Below, piece by piece: positions 54,090 through 63,081 of a stretch of 64,000 nt of DNA; position 1 is the stretch's first letter; every line of letters starts with the position of its first letter. Source of the stretch: Aeromonas hydrophila subsp. hydrophila ATCC 7966 (GTDB taxonomy: Bacteria > Pseudomonadota > Gammaproteobacteria > Enterobacterales > Aeromonadaceae); the NCBI RefSeq assembly GCF_000014805.1, contig NC_008570.1:3787001-3851000 (forward strand). The letters run 5' to 3'. The notes beneath the pieces are model-generated. The model did not search any database. It saw nothing but the letters and a program-made list of their open reading frames with translations, and was not told the origin of the DNA. A program made the translations under genes and the position numbers.

Positions 54090-56725
54090 TAAGCTGAGGC
54101 GATAAAAACATGCTTAATCAATAGCTTGTCGATCTCTGGCAAACAGGTTCCGCAGTTGCTGCCGCAGCCGAGCAGGGCCTGCAGCCCCGCCAGCTCGCTC
54201 ACTCCCTGCCGCACGATGGCGTCGACGATGCGCTGCTCCGACACCCGCAGGCAGGAGCAGATCAGCCGGCTCTCCCCCAGCAGGGCCGCATTCAGGGTCT
54301 GGCTCAGGGCCCCCGCCTGCAGCGGGGTGCCGAGCAGGCTGGCCAGCAGCTCGACCTTGATGTCCGGGCGCCGCTCCCCCACCAGCAGCAGGCCGTCGAT
54401 GCGATCCCCGGCCAGCGCCACGGCGAGCCAGCCCGACGCCAGCGGCAGTCGCAGCCAGCGCCCCTGGGTTGCCAGCCGCTGCCACAAGGCTTCGGGCGCC
54501 TCGGACCAGGAGGCCAGCAGGGTGCAGTTGCCCTCCGGCAACGGGCGCCTGGCCCACCAGTCCAGCGGCTCGTCCCAGTCTCGCCAACCGAGCCAGAGTC
54601 CCTGCCAGCGAGTCGGCTGCGGATCGGCCCACACCCGGCCCTGCTTGAACATGGGCTGGCCGGAAAGGGGATCCACCACGGCGGCAATGAGGCGATTGAC
54701 CGCCCCCTGACTGCACTGGCGGTCGGTCCAGTGCATGGGCTGGAAGGCCTCCCCCTCACGCAGCCCCTCGTCCAGCCCGACCAGCAGCCGCGCTTCCCCC
54801 AGCCCGTTGTAGAGGCGCACCAGATCCCCCTCCTTGAGCCCCAGTGCCAGCAGGCTGGCGGCGCCGAGCCGTACCCTGGGCCAGGGCTCGGCCTCCTGCA
54901 GACGCGGCACGTGGCCGGTGCGGGTCATGGTGTGCCACTGATCCCGCAGCCGACCGCTGTTAAGCAACAAGGAGAGGCCCGCCGGCGGCCGCACCGCTTC
55001 TGGCGCGGCGACAGGCTCGGGGGGAAAGAGCTGGGCCAGGGGCAACAGACGGGCGCGGCCATCCGGGGTGGCAAAGCGCCCGTCCTCGAACAGCCGGGCC
55101 CGGCCCTGAGGCCAGCGGGCATTGACCGGCCAGCTCAGGGGTACCAGCGCTTCGAATTCGGCGCGGCTGAGGCGGGCCAGCCCGGAGATGTCGAACTGGC
55201 GTTGCCCCTCGTTCTCAAAGCCCGACAGGGCGGCATGCTCACAGAAGATCTCGTGCTCGTGCTCATAGGCAAAGCCCTCGCCGAAGCCAAGCCGACGGGC
55301 CAGCCGGGTCAGCGCCCACCAGTCGGGCTTTGCTTCCCCCGGCAGGGGCAGGAAGGCGCGCTGGCGGCTGATGGTGCGCTCCGAGTTGGTGACGGTGCCG
55401 CTCTTCTCCCCCCAGGCGGCGGCGGGCAGCAGCAGGTGGGCGAGGCGCGCCGTGTCGGTGTTGGCGGTCACCTCGGAGACCACCAGCAGCTCGCAGCGAG
55501 CCAGCGCCTCGCGCACCCGGTTGCCGTCTGGCAGGGAGACCGCCGGGTTGGTGCCGAGCACCCAGAGCGCGCGGATCTCCCCCCGGTGTACTGCCTCAAA
55601 CAATTCGACCGCCTTGTGGCCGGGGCCATCCACCATGGTCGGGCTCTGCCAGAAACGCTGCACCCGATCGCGCTCGGCCTCGCCAAAGCCCATGTGGGCC
55701 GCCAGCTGGGTCGCCAGCCCCCCCACCTCGCGCCCGCCCATGGCGTTGGGTTGCCCCGTCATGGAGAAGGGGGCTGCCCCCGGCTTGCCGATGCGCCCGC
55801 ACAGCAGGTGGGCGTTGATGATGGCGTTGGCCTTGTCCACCCCCTGATTGGACTGGTTGATCCCCTGGCAGAACAGGGTGACGGTTTTGGGGGTGCTGGC
55901 AAACAGCCGGTAGAAGCCGAGCAGATCCCCTGGCGCCAGGTCGCAGCGCTGGGCCACCGCCTCCAGCTGCCAGGCAGGATCGTCCAGCGCCGCCGCCAGC
56001 GCCTCGAAGCCGCTCACATGGCGCGCCACGTAATCCTTGTCCCAGCCGTCGTGATCGAGCAGATAGCGGCACAGCCCGTTCCACAGCGCCACGTCGCTGC
56101 CGGGCCTGAGGGCCAGGTGCAGGTCCCCCTGCTCCGCCGTCATGGTGCGGCGCGGGTCCAGCACCACCAGCCTGAGCTCGGGGCGCCGCGCTCGCGCCTG
56201 CTGCAGGCGACGAAACAGCACGGGGTGGGTCCAGGCGGTATTGGCGCCGGTGATCACCACCAGATCCGCCAGCTCCAGATCCTCGTAACAGGCGGGCACC
56301 AGATCCTCGCCGAAGGCGCGCTGATGGGCCGCCACCGCCGACGACATGCAGAGCCGGGAGTTGGTGTCCACGTTGGCGCTGCCGAGATACCCCTTCATCA
56401 GCTTGTTGGCGACGTAGTAATCCTCGGTGGTGAGCTGGCCCGACAGGTAGATGCCGATGGCCTGTGGGCCGGATTCGGCCAGAATGGCGGTGAAACGCTC
56501 CGCCAGGGTATCCAGGGCCTGCTCCCAGCCGATGCGCTGCCCCAGCCAGCGCGGATAGAGCAGGCGATCGGGGAAATCCAGGCTCTCCAGCAGGCTGGCC
56601 CCCTTGACGCACAGAGCGCCCGCGTTGGCCGGATGCTGTTCATCCCCCTGCAACTGCCAGCCATCCCCCTCCCGGCTCAGCCGGATGCCGCAGCCCACTC
56701 CACAATAGGCACAGGTGGTGTTCAT
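54089..56725 (-). CDS. nasA: Assimilatory nitrate reductase catalytic subunit
   Basis: 878 aa molybdopterin oxidoreductase that reduces nitrate to nitrite in the cytoplasm. N-terminal 4Fe-4S ligands in CAYCGVGCGI and ALCVKGA, then Mo-bis-MGD domains (QLTTEDYYVANKLMKG, GTNPAVSLPDG, NSGRLRDQWHTMTRTG). The C-terminal BFD-like 2Fe-2S domain (ICSCLRVSEQ, GCGSNCGTCLPE) is found in Klebsiella-type NasA. No Tat signal. ATG 56725 has AAGGGA; the 86-codon upstream frame overlaps the leader and is not coding. Confidence 0.95.
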   Translation of the reverse strand: MNTTCAYCGVGCGIRLSREGDGWQLQGDEQHPANAGALCVKGASLLESLDFPDRLLYPRWLGQRIGWEQALDTLAERFTAILAESGPQAIGIYLSGQLTTEDYYVANKLMKGYLGSANVDTNSRLCMSSAVAAHQRAFGEDLVPACYEDLELADLVVITGANTAWTHPVLFRRLQQARARRPELRLVVLDPRRTMTAEQGDLHLALRPGSDVALWNGLCRYLLDHDGWDKDYVARHVSGFEALAAALDDPAWQLEAVAQRCDLAPGDLLGFYRLFASTPKTVTLFCQGINQSNQGVDKANAIINAHLLCGRIGKPGAAPFSMTGQPNAMGGREVGGLATQLAAHMGFGEAERDRVQRFWQSPTMVDGPGHKAVELFEAVHRGEIRALWVLGTNPAVSLPDGNRVREALARCELLVVSEVTANTDTARLAHLLLPAAAWGEKSGTVTNSERTISRQRAFLPLPGEAKPDWWALTRLARRLGFGEGFAYEHEHEIFCEHAALSGFENEGQRQFDISGLARLSRAEFEALVPLSWPVNARWPQGRARLFEDGRFATPDGRARLLPLAQLFPPEPVAAPEAVRPPAGLSLLLNSGRLRDQWHTMTRTGHVPRLQEAEPWPRVRLGAASLLALGLKEGDLVRLYNGLGEARLLVGLDEGLREGEAFQPMHWTDRQCSQGAVNRLIAAVVDPLSGQPMFKQGRVWADPQPTRWQGLWLGWRDWDEPLDWWARRPLPEGNCTLLASWSEAPEALWQRLATQGRWLRLPLASGWLAVALAGDRIDGLLLVGERRPDIKVELLASLLGTPLQAGALSQTLNAALLGESRLICSCLRVSEQRIVDAIVRQGVSELAGLQALLGCGSNCGTCLPEIDKLLIKHVFIASA

Positions 56726-56782
56726 TCCCTTGCTCCTCGTCGTCCGACTCCCCATCCCTGGGTCGCCGCTGCCATGGCCCAT

Positions 56783-56825
56783 AAAAAAAGCGCCCGCCCC
56801 CGCTGGGGACGGACGCCTTTGTCCG
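56783..56825 (-). promoter_or_regulatory. nasA leader attenuator with ANTAR-type hexaloop
   Basis: Intrinsic terminator GCGTCCGTCCCC / GGGGGCGGGCGC followed by seven T (56816 to 56783) sits 58 bp before nasA. The hairpin CGGAC-AAAGGC-GTCCG (56825-56810) has a six-base loop with A at 1 and G at 4 and overlaps the first terminator arm, so the two are mutually exclusive. A clear first (P1) hairpin was not found. Confidence 0.75.
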
Positions 56826-56857
56826 GATAAGCCGCATTTACTCTCTCCTGGGATGAC

Positions 56858-56873
56858 TGCAAACCCCGCGCCA
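56858..56873 (-). promoter_or_regulatory. Sigma-54 promoter of nasA
   Basis: TGGCGCGGGGTTTGCA matches TGGCAC-N5-TTGCA with one mismatch and correct -24/-12 spacing (GG at 56872-56871, GC at 56860-56859). Predicted start near 56847, giving a ~120-nt leader containing the attenuator. Confidence 0.7.
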
Positions 56874-56998
56874 GGATGCAAGGTGCGCCTGGACGACGAT
56901 CGATACCGAGCGGCTGCGCCGGGACGGTGCAAGCGCCCCCTTGTTGGGCCCGTCAGGCGGGAGTTCATACCCAGGCTGGGCAAGGGGCGGCGCGGGAG

Positions 56999-57004
56999 TA
57001 TAAT
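56999..57004 (+). promoter_or_regulatory. -10 element of the RNA methyltransferase gene
   Basis: Perfect TATAAT 25 bp before the ATG; no good -35 is visible at 17 bp. Confidence 0.5.
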
Positions 57005-57028
57005 GCGGCCGCCACAGAGGAGAGCGAG

Positions 57029-57535
57029 ATGAGAGAGTCAGACCACGAATGCCTGCCACCACAGGGGGACGAGTCAGCGCCGCACGGCGACGCAGGCTAT
57101 TGCTGCATCGGGCTGGTCAACCCCAAGTCACCAGAGAACGTGGGGGCCGTGATGCGGGCCGCCGGCTGCTACGGGGCGGACGAGGTCTACTATACCGGCA
57201 ACCGCTTCGAACTGGCGCGCCGCTTCGCCACCGATACCAAGCAGATGGTGGAGAAGATCCCCCTGCTCGGGGTCGACGACCTGATGGAGATGGTGCCGGC
57301 CGGCTGCACGCCGGTGCTGGTGGATCTGATCGAGGGGGCCACCTCGCTGCCGGACTATGTGCACCCGGCGCGCGCCTTCTACATCTTCGGCCCGGAGGAC
57401 GGCACCCTGGATCCCGCCCGCTTCAAGGCGGTGCAGGAGGTGATCTACGTCCCGACACGCGGCTGCATGAACCTGGCAGCCTCGGTCAACGTGATCCTCT
57501 ATGACCGACTGGCCAAGCAGCTGCGTGCCAAGTAA
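57029..57535 (+). CDS. SpoU/TrmH-family RNA 2'-O-methyltransferase
   Basis: 168 aa SPOUT methyltransferase. Motif 1 NPKSPENVGAVMRAAGCYGADEV, motif 2 FGPEDGTL, motif 3 TRGCMNLAASVNVILYDRL. It methylates a ribose in tRNA or rRNA; the target cannot be told. ATG 57029 with AGGAG upstream; the frame opens earlier antisense to the nasA leader. The 3' end is duplicated twice downstream; the third copy ends RLAKQLRSNSAS and may represent the ancestral C-terminus. Confidence 0.87.
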   Translation: MRESDHECLPPQGDESAPHGDAGYCCIGLVNPKSPENVGAVMRAAGCYGADEVYYTGNRFELARRFATDTKQMVEKIPLLGVDDLMEMVPAGCTPVLVDLIEGATSLPDYVHPARAFYIFGPEDGTLDPARFKAVQEVIYVPTRGCMNLAASVNVILYDRLAKQLRAK

Positions 57536-57755
57536 ACAGCAGATGCTCTACGTAGCCATAACCAAGGGCTGCATGAACCTGGCGGCCTCGGTCAACGTGA
57601 TCCTCTACGACCGGCTGGCCAAGCGGCTGCGTGCCAAGTAAGCAGCAGAGGCTCTACGTAGCCAACCCAAGGGCTGTATGAATCTGGTGGCCTCGGTCAA
57701 CGTGATCCTCTACGACCGACTGGCCAAGCAGTTGCGCAGCAACTCGGCAAGCTGA
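57449..57755 (+). repeat. Three tandem copies of the 3' end of the RNA methyltransferase gene
   Basis: GGCTG(C/T)ATGAA(C/T)CTGG begins at 57461, 57567 and 57672 (106 and 105 bp apart). Each copy encodes GCMNL(A/V)ASVNVILYDRLAK. Copy two ends like the gene (LRAK stop); copy three ends in LRSNSAS stop. Most differences between copies are at third codon positions. Confidence 0.92.
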
Positions 57756-57800
57756 CAGAAAAGTTCCTGAACAGGTAACCAGCCCCCGACGCAGGGCGCT

Positions 57801-58541
57801 TTAGTTGCCAGGGGTTAGCCTCTGCTCCTGCTGCTTGATGAAATCGCGGTAATAGTCGTAGAGCTGGTAGCGCCGGTAGATCTCGGCCAGGGTGCCGTGT
57901 CGCACCAGATTGACCATGCCTTGATCCCAGAGCTGTTGCAGGCTGCGTCCCTTCTCGGTATCGGCAAAGATGGGATAGGTCGGGACCCAGCGCAGGAAGA
58001 TACGCTGCATGTTGGCGGGAATGGAATCCGCCGAGTAGAGCACCCCGGCGGTCAGGTAGTAGCGATAGCGCTCCTTGGCCAACAACTGCAGCGCCATGTC
58101 GTGGCTGTCAATCTCGTGCCAGCGCATGGAGACAGGTATGTACTTGTCAAAGGCCCAGCCCCGCAGCCACACCACCCCCTGCCCGCTCAGACTGTGCTCC
58201 CCTTGCCACTGGGGCCGCCACTTCTTGAGCATCAGCACCGTCAGATCATCGGCCGAGGCGGGATGGCGGGGTTGCAGCACACCGCTCACCTCATCCCGAT
58301 AGACCCCCATCGCCATGTCGCCCCCTTTCTGGGCGATCACCGCCAGGGCACGCTTGTAGGGCACGATGCGCGGCATGACCTGGTAACCGTTGGGCTGATA
58401 GATGGCCCGCACTATGTCCAGATAGACGCCCCTGCCATCCGGCTGGCAGAAGCCCGGCCAGTCATCGCAATAGACATAGAGGGGATCGGCCCGACCCGGC
58501 CAGCAAATCAGCAACGTCAATGAAAGCAACAAACGAATCAT
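57801..58541 (-). CDS. Periplasmic solute-binding protein (SBP family 3-like)
   Basis: 246 aa with a signal peptide to about 18 (LLLSLTLLICWPGRA). Residues from 20 onward have the amino-acid-binding-protein pattern (VYCDDWPGFCQPDGRGVYLDIVRAI at the start, VPYKRALAVIAQKGGDMAMG). No transporter genes adjoin it, so it may be an orphan sensor or binding protein. Ligand unknown. Confidence 0.78.
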   Translation of the reverse strand: MIRLLLSLTLLICWPGRADPLYVYCDDWPGFCQPDGRGVYLDIVRAIYQPNGYQVMPRIVPYKRALAVIAQKGGDMAMGVYRDEVSGVLQPRHPASADDLTVLMLKKWRPQWQGEHSLSGQGVVWLRGWAFDKYIPVSMRWHEIDSHDMALQLLAKERYRYYLTAGVLYSADSIPANMQRIFLRWVPTYPIFADTEKGRSLQQLWDQGMVNLVRHGTLAEIYRRYQLYDYYRDFIKQQEQRLTPGN

Positions 58542-58727
58542 GTCTTACCGTTTCTCCGCAGGCGATGCCATTTGCAGCCGCGCCCAAGCCATTCCCCATG
58601 ATATGAAGATCTGCCGGCAACGCACCTCTTTTTCCCGGTTTTGCGAGCGAGTCGAGGGTTATTGCCCGCTGAATCGGTATTATTGACAATAAGATTCATT
58701 AGTAACCCAACATAGGGGAGCCTTCAT

Positions 58728-59159
58728 ATGCCATCCATTAAAACTCTGCTCTGTCCGGTCGATTTTTCCCAGATGTCACAGGCCGTGCTCGACTATGCCG
58801 TATTCATGGCCCAGAGCCACAAGGCCGAACTCAAACTGGTCCACGTGGTGGATCAACTGCACGGCTTCGACAGCTACAAGATCCTGCACATGACCGCCAT
58901 CGAGATCACCCACGAGATGGAGCGTCAGGCCAAGAGCCAGATGAAGGAGCTGATCGCCAGCCTGCCGATCCCTGCCACCTTCGAGGTGCGCTTCGGCCGC
59001 GCCGCCGACGAGATCGTCGTGCAGGCCAAGGAAGAGAAAGCCGACCTGGTGGTGATGGGCAGCCACGGTCGCTCGGGCATCAGCCATCTGCTGGTAGGCA
59101 GCGTGGCCGAGTCCGTAGTGCGCCATGCCCCCTGCCCCGTGCTGGTGGTGCGCAAGTAG
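58728..59159 (+). CDS. Universal stress protein (UspA family)
   Basis: 143 aa. LLCPVDFSQMSQ places Asp12 at the nucleotide site, and GSHGRSGISHLLVGSVAES (111-129) is the G-2x-G-9x-G(S/T) ATP-binding motif. Single cytoplasmic domain. RBS GGGGAG. Monocistronic. Confidence 0.92.
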   Translation: MPSIKTLLCPVDFSQMSQAVLDYAVFMAQSHKAELKLVHVVDQLHGFDSYKILHMTAIEITHEMERQAKSQMKELIASLPIPATFEVRFGRAADEIVVQAKEEKADLVVMGSHGRSGISHLLVGSVAESVVRHAPCPVLVVRK

Positions 59160-59180
59160 CCGCAACGCCAGACTCACTGC

Positions 59181-59208
59181 AAAAGGCCAGCATTCGCTGG
59201 CCTTTTTA
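59181..59208 (+). terminator. Rho-independent terminator of the universal stress protein gene
   Basis: AAAAGGCCAGC / GCTGGCCTTTTT stem 22 bp after the stop; may also serve the converging gene. Confidence 0.9.
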
Positions 59209-59228
59209 TTTGGGTTCGCGGGCCGGCC

Positions 59229-59864
59229 TCAGCCGTGGGCGTAGATGACGCTGCCCCCCTTGATGATGTCGATGATGGCCCTGGACTGCTCCTTGGGCAG
59301 TGCGGGGCAGCCCCAGCTGCGGCCCAGCTTGTCATATTTGCGCAGATGGCGCGGGCTGGCATAGTCGGCGCCGTGCACCACGATGGCCCGCTTGCGGGCA
59401 TTGCTGTTCTGGCCAGGGCTGAGGCCGTCGAGGCGCAGCGAATAGCCGTGCTTGCCCTGATAGGTCTCGGCGGTGCGATAGACTCCGAGCGAGCTCTTCA
59501 TGGAGTTGAACTGGTTGGAAAACTGGTTGGCGGCCAGCTCGCCCGAGTTGCGGCCATGACTGACCCAGGTGTGGTAGAGCAGCTTGTGGCGTTTCACGTC
59601 GATGACGAACAGCCGGCGCATGGTCGAAGGTTTGCTGTAGTCGATGATGGTGAGAATGGGTTTGCGCTTGTGGCGCACGCTCTGGTAACTGTTGATGGCC
59701 TTGCGAAATACCTGTTTGTCGAGCTTGCCGGCCAGCCCCAACTGGCGGTAGAGATCCTGATCCCAGCTGGCGTGGCTGTTGCTGCTGAAGCAGAGCGCCC
59801 CCAGCAGCAGCGGCAACCCCAGCCAGAGCGCACCCCAGCGCTTCATCCAATCTGTTTGCTTCAT
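59229..59864 (-). CDS. Murein L,D-transpeptidase catalytic domain-like protein
   Basis: 211 aa with an N-terminal signal/anchor (about 10-32). The C-terminal half has VHGADYASPRHLRKYDKLGRS then WGCPALP with the candidate nucleophile Cys186 and an upstream His, the YkuD-2 type arrangement. Predicted to act on peptidoglycan peptides in the periplasm. Starts at 59864 or 59849; the in-frame extension to 59906 lacks an RBS. Confidence 0.82.
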   Translation of the reverse strand: MKQTDWMKRWGALWLGLPLLLGALCFSSNSHASWDQDLYRQLGLAGKLDKQVFRKAINSYQSVRHKRKPILTIIDYSKPSTMRRLFVIDVKRHKLLYHTWVSHGRNSGELAANQFSNQFNSMKSSLGVYRTAETYQGKHGYSLRLDGLSPGQNSNARKRAIVVHGADYASPRHLRKYDKLGRSWGCPALPKEQSRAIIDIIKGGSVIYAHG

Positions 59865-59974
59865 CCTTGAATCTGCTCCCGTTTTTGTGGCTAGCGCAGC
59901 GCTCAAAATATCGCCACACCTCGCTGGATAGTTATATGCAAGCCCCTGATAGCAGGCAAGAAAAAAGCAAAAAA

Positions 59975-59994
59975 ATGCCGACCTGAGTCGGCAT
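59975..59994 (-). terminator. Rho-independent terminator of proBA
   Basis: ATGCCGAC / GTCGGCAT stem followed on the minus strand by TTTTTGC, 24 bp past the proA stop. Confidence 0.85.
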
Positions 59995-60017
59995 ATTCAC
60001 AGAGGACCACAAAGACG

Positions 60018-61271
60018 TCAGGCGCGACTCAGGTAGTCCGCCAATCCCACCCACTTGTAGCTGGTGAGCTCGGTCAGCCCCATGGGGCCGCGGGCATGCA
60101 GCATCTGGGTCGAGACCGCCACCTCGGCGCCCAGCCCGAACTGGCCACCGTCGGTGAAGCGGGTGGAAGCGTTGACGTAGACCGCCGCCGAACCGGCCCC
60201 GTTGACGAACCGCTCGGCATTGGCCAGATCGTTGGTGAGGATGGCATCGGAGTGGCCGGCGTTGTGCTCGCGCATATGGGCCAGCGCCTCGTTCACATCC
60301 GCCACCAGCTTGACCCCCAGGGTCAGCGAGAGCCACTCGGTATCGAAGTCTTCCGGGCCGGCGGCACGCAGGCTGTCGGCGCCCGCCAGCAGCGGCATGG
60401 CCTCGGGAGTAGCGACCAGGGCCACCTTGCGCTCGTTCATCAGACCCACCAGCTGCGGCAGCAGGGTTGCGGCGACCTTCTCATGCACCAGCAAGCTGTC
60501 GAGGGCATTGCAGGCGGAGGGGCGCTGCACCTTGGCGTTGTCGATGACCGCCAGGGAGCGCGCCAGATCGGCGCTCTCGTCCACAAAGATGTGGCTGATG
60601 CCAAAACCACCGATGATCACCGGAATGGAGCTGTTCTCCTTGCACATCTTGTGCAGCCCGGCACCGCCGCGGGGGATGATCATGTCCACATAGCGGTCGA
60701 GGCGCAGCAGCTCGCCCACCAGCGCCCGATCCGGGTTGTCGATGTATTGCACCGCATCGCGCGGCAGGCCGGAGGCCGCCAGCGCACTCTGGATCACCCG
60801 CACCAGCTCCAGATTGGAGTGGAAGGTTTCGCGGCCGCCACGCAGTATGCTGGCGTTGCCGGTCTTGAGGCAGAGGCTGGCGATGTCGATGGTGACGTTG
60901 GGACGCGCCTCGTAGATGACCCCGATGACCCCGATGGGCACCCTGCGGCGGGAGAGGCGCAGGCCGTTCTCCAGCACCCGGCTGTCAATTTCGGCCCCGA
61001 CCGGATCGTCCAGAGAGATCACCTTGCGCACGTCCGCCACGATACCGGCCAGCCGGGCCGGGTTGAGCAGCAGCCGATCCAGCATGGCGTCTGACAAGCC
61101 CGCCGCACGGCCGGCGGCGATGTCTTTCTCGTTGGCGGCCAGGATCTGGTGGCTGCGTGCCTCCAGCTCGTCGGCGATGGCGGCCAGCGCCCGGTTCTTC
61201 TGCGCCGTGCTGACAGTGGCCAGCTGATAGGCGGCTTCACGGGCCGCCTGCCCCATTTTCTCCAGACTCAT
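60018..61271 (-). CDS. proA: Gamma-glutamyl phosphate reductase
   Basis: 417 aa, exactly E. coli ProA length. Reduces glutamyl-5-phosphate to the semialdehyde with NADPH in proline synthesis. [20 protein letters not shown] and [19 protein letters not shown] with the catalytic Cys are signatures. Second gene of proBA, 92 bp after proB. Confidence 0.97.
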
Positions 61272-61363
61272 CTCTCTTCCCTTTGGTTCTTGCGGGGCCG
61301 CCCGATGGCGGCGTCCCCCTTATCTTGATGTGCCGCTGCCCTTGCGTTGCAGCGGCTGGCGAC

Positions 61364-62467
61364 TCACAGCAGCACCATGTCGTCGCGGTGGATGGCCACG
61401 GCGCCATAGCCGTAACCCAGCACCTGCTCGATGTTGTCCGAATGGACGCCGCGCAGCTTGTCCAGCTCCAGATGATTGTAACGGCAGATGCCGCGCGCCA
61501 GCTCGGCACCCTTGGGGTCGAGAATGCGCACCACGTCGCCACGTACGAAATCGCCCTTAACCGCCACTATGCCCTTGGGCAGCAGGCTGGAGCCCTTCTC
61601 CTGCATGGCGGCCACGGCGCCCTGATCCACCTGCACTTCGCCGTGGGGAGGAGGCCCTGCCAGGATCCAGCTCTTGCGCCCTTCCAGCGGCGACGCCAGC
61701 GCCGGGAACAGGGTGCCGATGCGCTCGCCCTTGGCGAGACGGCCGACCACTTCCGGCATCTGGCCGGTGGCGATCACCACGTTGACGCCGGCCCGGCGCG
61801 CCACGTCGGCGGCCTGCAGCTTGGTGGCCATGCCGCCGGTACCGAGCCCGCTGACGCTGTCACCCGCCAGCTTGCGCAGGGTGTCGTCGATGGTCTGTAC
61901 CTCTTCGATGAGCTGGGCATCCGGGTTGGTACGGGGATCGGCGGTAAACAGCCCCTTCTGGTCGGTGAGCAGGATCAGCAGATCCGCATCGGCCAAAATG
62001 GCGGCGCGAGCGGAGAGGTTGTCGTTGTCCCCTACCTTGATTTCGGCAGTCGCCACCGCGTCGTTCTCGTTGATGACCGGGATGATGCGGTGATCGAGCA
62101 GGGTCCGCAGGGTGTCGCGGGCATTGAGGTAACGCTCGCGATCTTCAAGATCGGCGCGGGTCAGCAGCATTTGACCGATGTGCAGCCCATAGAGGTTGAA
62201 CAGATCCTGCCATACCCGGATCAGCTGGGTCTGGCCGACGGCCGCCAGCATCTGCTTGTTGGGCAGGGTTGGCGCCAATGGAGGGTGGCCCAGATGCTCA
62301 CGGCCGGCCGCAATGGCCCCCGAGGTGACCACTACGACCCTGTGGCCGTGACGGTGCAAGGCTGCACACTGTCTGACCAGCTCGACCATGTGGGCACGAT
62401 TGAGCTGGGAAGATCCCCCGGTGAGCACGCTGGTGCCCAGTTTGACGACTATGGTTCTGTTTTCCAT
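61364..62467 (-). CDS. proB: Glutamate 5-kinase
   Basis: 367 aa (E. coli 367). Amino-acid-kinase domain ([13 protein letters not shown] at 7-19, [26 protein letters not shown]) plus a C-terminal PUA domain from about 275. First, feedback-controlled step of proline synthesis. Confidence 0.97.
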   Translation of the reverse strand: MENRTIVVKLGTSVLTGGSSQLNRAHMVELVRQCAALHRHGHRVVVVTSGAIAAGREHLGHPPLAPTLPNKQMLAAVGQTQLIRVWQDLFNLYGLHIGQMLLTRADLEDRERYLNARDTLRTLLDHRIIPVINENDAVATAEIKVGDNDNLSARAAILADADLLILLTDQKGLFTADPRTNPDAQLIEEVQTIDDTLRKLAGDSVSGLGTGGMATKLQAADVARRAGVNVVIATGQMPEVVGRLAKGERIGTLFPALASPLEGRKSWILAGPPPHGEVQVDQGAVAAMQEKGSSLLPKGIVAVKGDFVRGDVVRILDPKGAELARGICRYNHLELDKLRGVHSDNIEQVLGYGYGAVAIHRDDMVLL

Positions 62468-62586
62468 GGGAGCAAAAAGGCTGAAATATAAGGAATCCCT
62501 TTATACCCACGGCCCTGTTGCCCTGCAAGGCAATTAACACCAAGGCAGCTGCGGGTGCAGGCAAAGCGGAGCAAGCAGCAAAGAAA

Positions 62587-62622
62587 CGCCCCGCCAGCCG
62601 ATGGGTGGCTGGCGGGGCGGCG
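62587..62622 (-). terminator. Rho-independent terminator of crl
   Basis: CGCCCCGCCAGCC / GGCTGGCGGGGCG stem followed on the minus strand by TTTCTTT, 8 bp past the crl stop. Confidence 0.88.
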
Positions 62623-62627
62623 GGTCA

Positions 62628-63020
62628 TCAGGCGGCGGTGACGGTCAGCTCGTTGGTGACCTGCTCGGCGGGAGCGAGCTGGCAACCAAGCTGGTGCAGC
62701 TTGTCGCTGATGAGCTTGTAGAAGTGGTTGAGGGTACGCTCGACTTCAGCCTGATGCTTCTTGGGCAGCGGCTTGTTGAGCCACTCCCCTTCGGCGTTGT
62801 AGAAGCCGACCTGATAGTGATAGCTGAAGCTGTGATCCTGCTGCTCCAGCACCAGCCACCAGCCCCAGAATTCCCGTTTGTCCGGCGCCGGCTTGGCGCT
62901 GACACAGACGGAAAGGCAGTCGAAACGGTAACGCCCCTCTTCACACAGGTCCTCACGTAAATAGGGGCCAATCGCGGCAAACTGCCTCAGCAGTCGCTTG
63001 TAGGTCACTCTTTCTGACAT
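62628..63020 (-). CDS. crl: Sigma factor-binding protein Crl
   Basis: 130 aa (E. coli 133). Binds RpoS and promotes holoenzyme assembly. CLSVCVSAKPAPDKREFWGWWLVLE is the conserved core with the aromatic patch. ATG 63020 has GGGAGG upstream; the in-frame ATG at 63041 is upstream of that RBS. Between proB and frsA as in many gammaproteobacteria. Confidence 0.92.
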   Translation of the reverse strand: MSERVTYKRLLRQFAAIGPYLREDLCEEGRYRFDCLSVCVSAKPAPDKREFWGWWLVLEQQDHSFSYHYQVGFYNAEGEWLNKPLPKKHQAEVERTLNHFYKLISDKLHQLGCQLAPAEQVTNELTVTAA

Positions 63021-63081
63021 GTTAACCTCCCTGTTGAACAAGCCACATCACCCTGGGATGACGTTATATTTTAGCGCTATA

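Noticed and set aside
53161..54111. cobA extended upstream to 54111
   Set aside because: The extension translates the palindromic element; SUMT similarity and the RBS begin at 53919.
54089..56983. 964-codon reading of nasA
   Set aside because: The extra N-terminus crosses the leader terminator; the conserved CAYCGVGCG begins four residues after ATG 56725.
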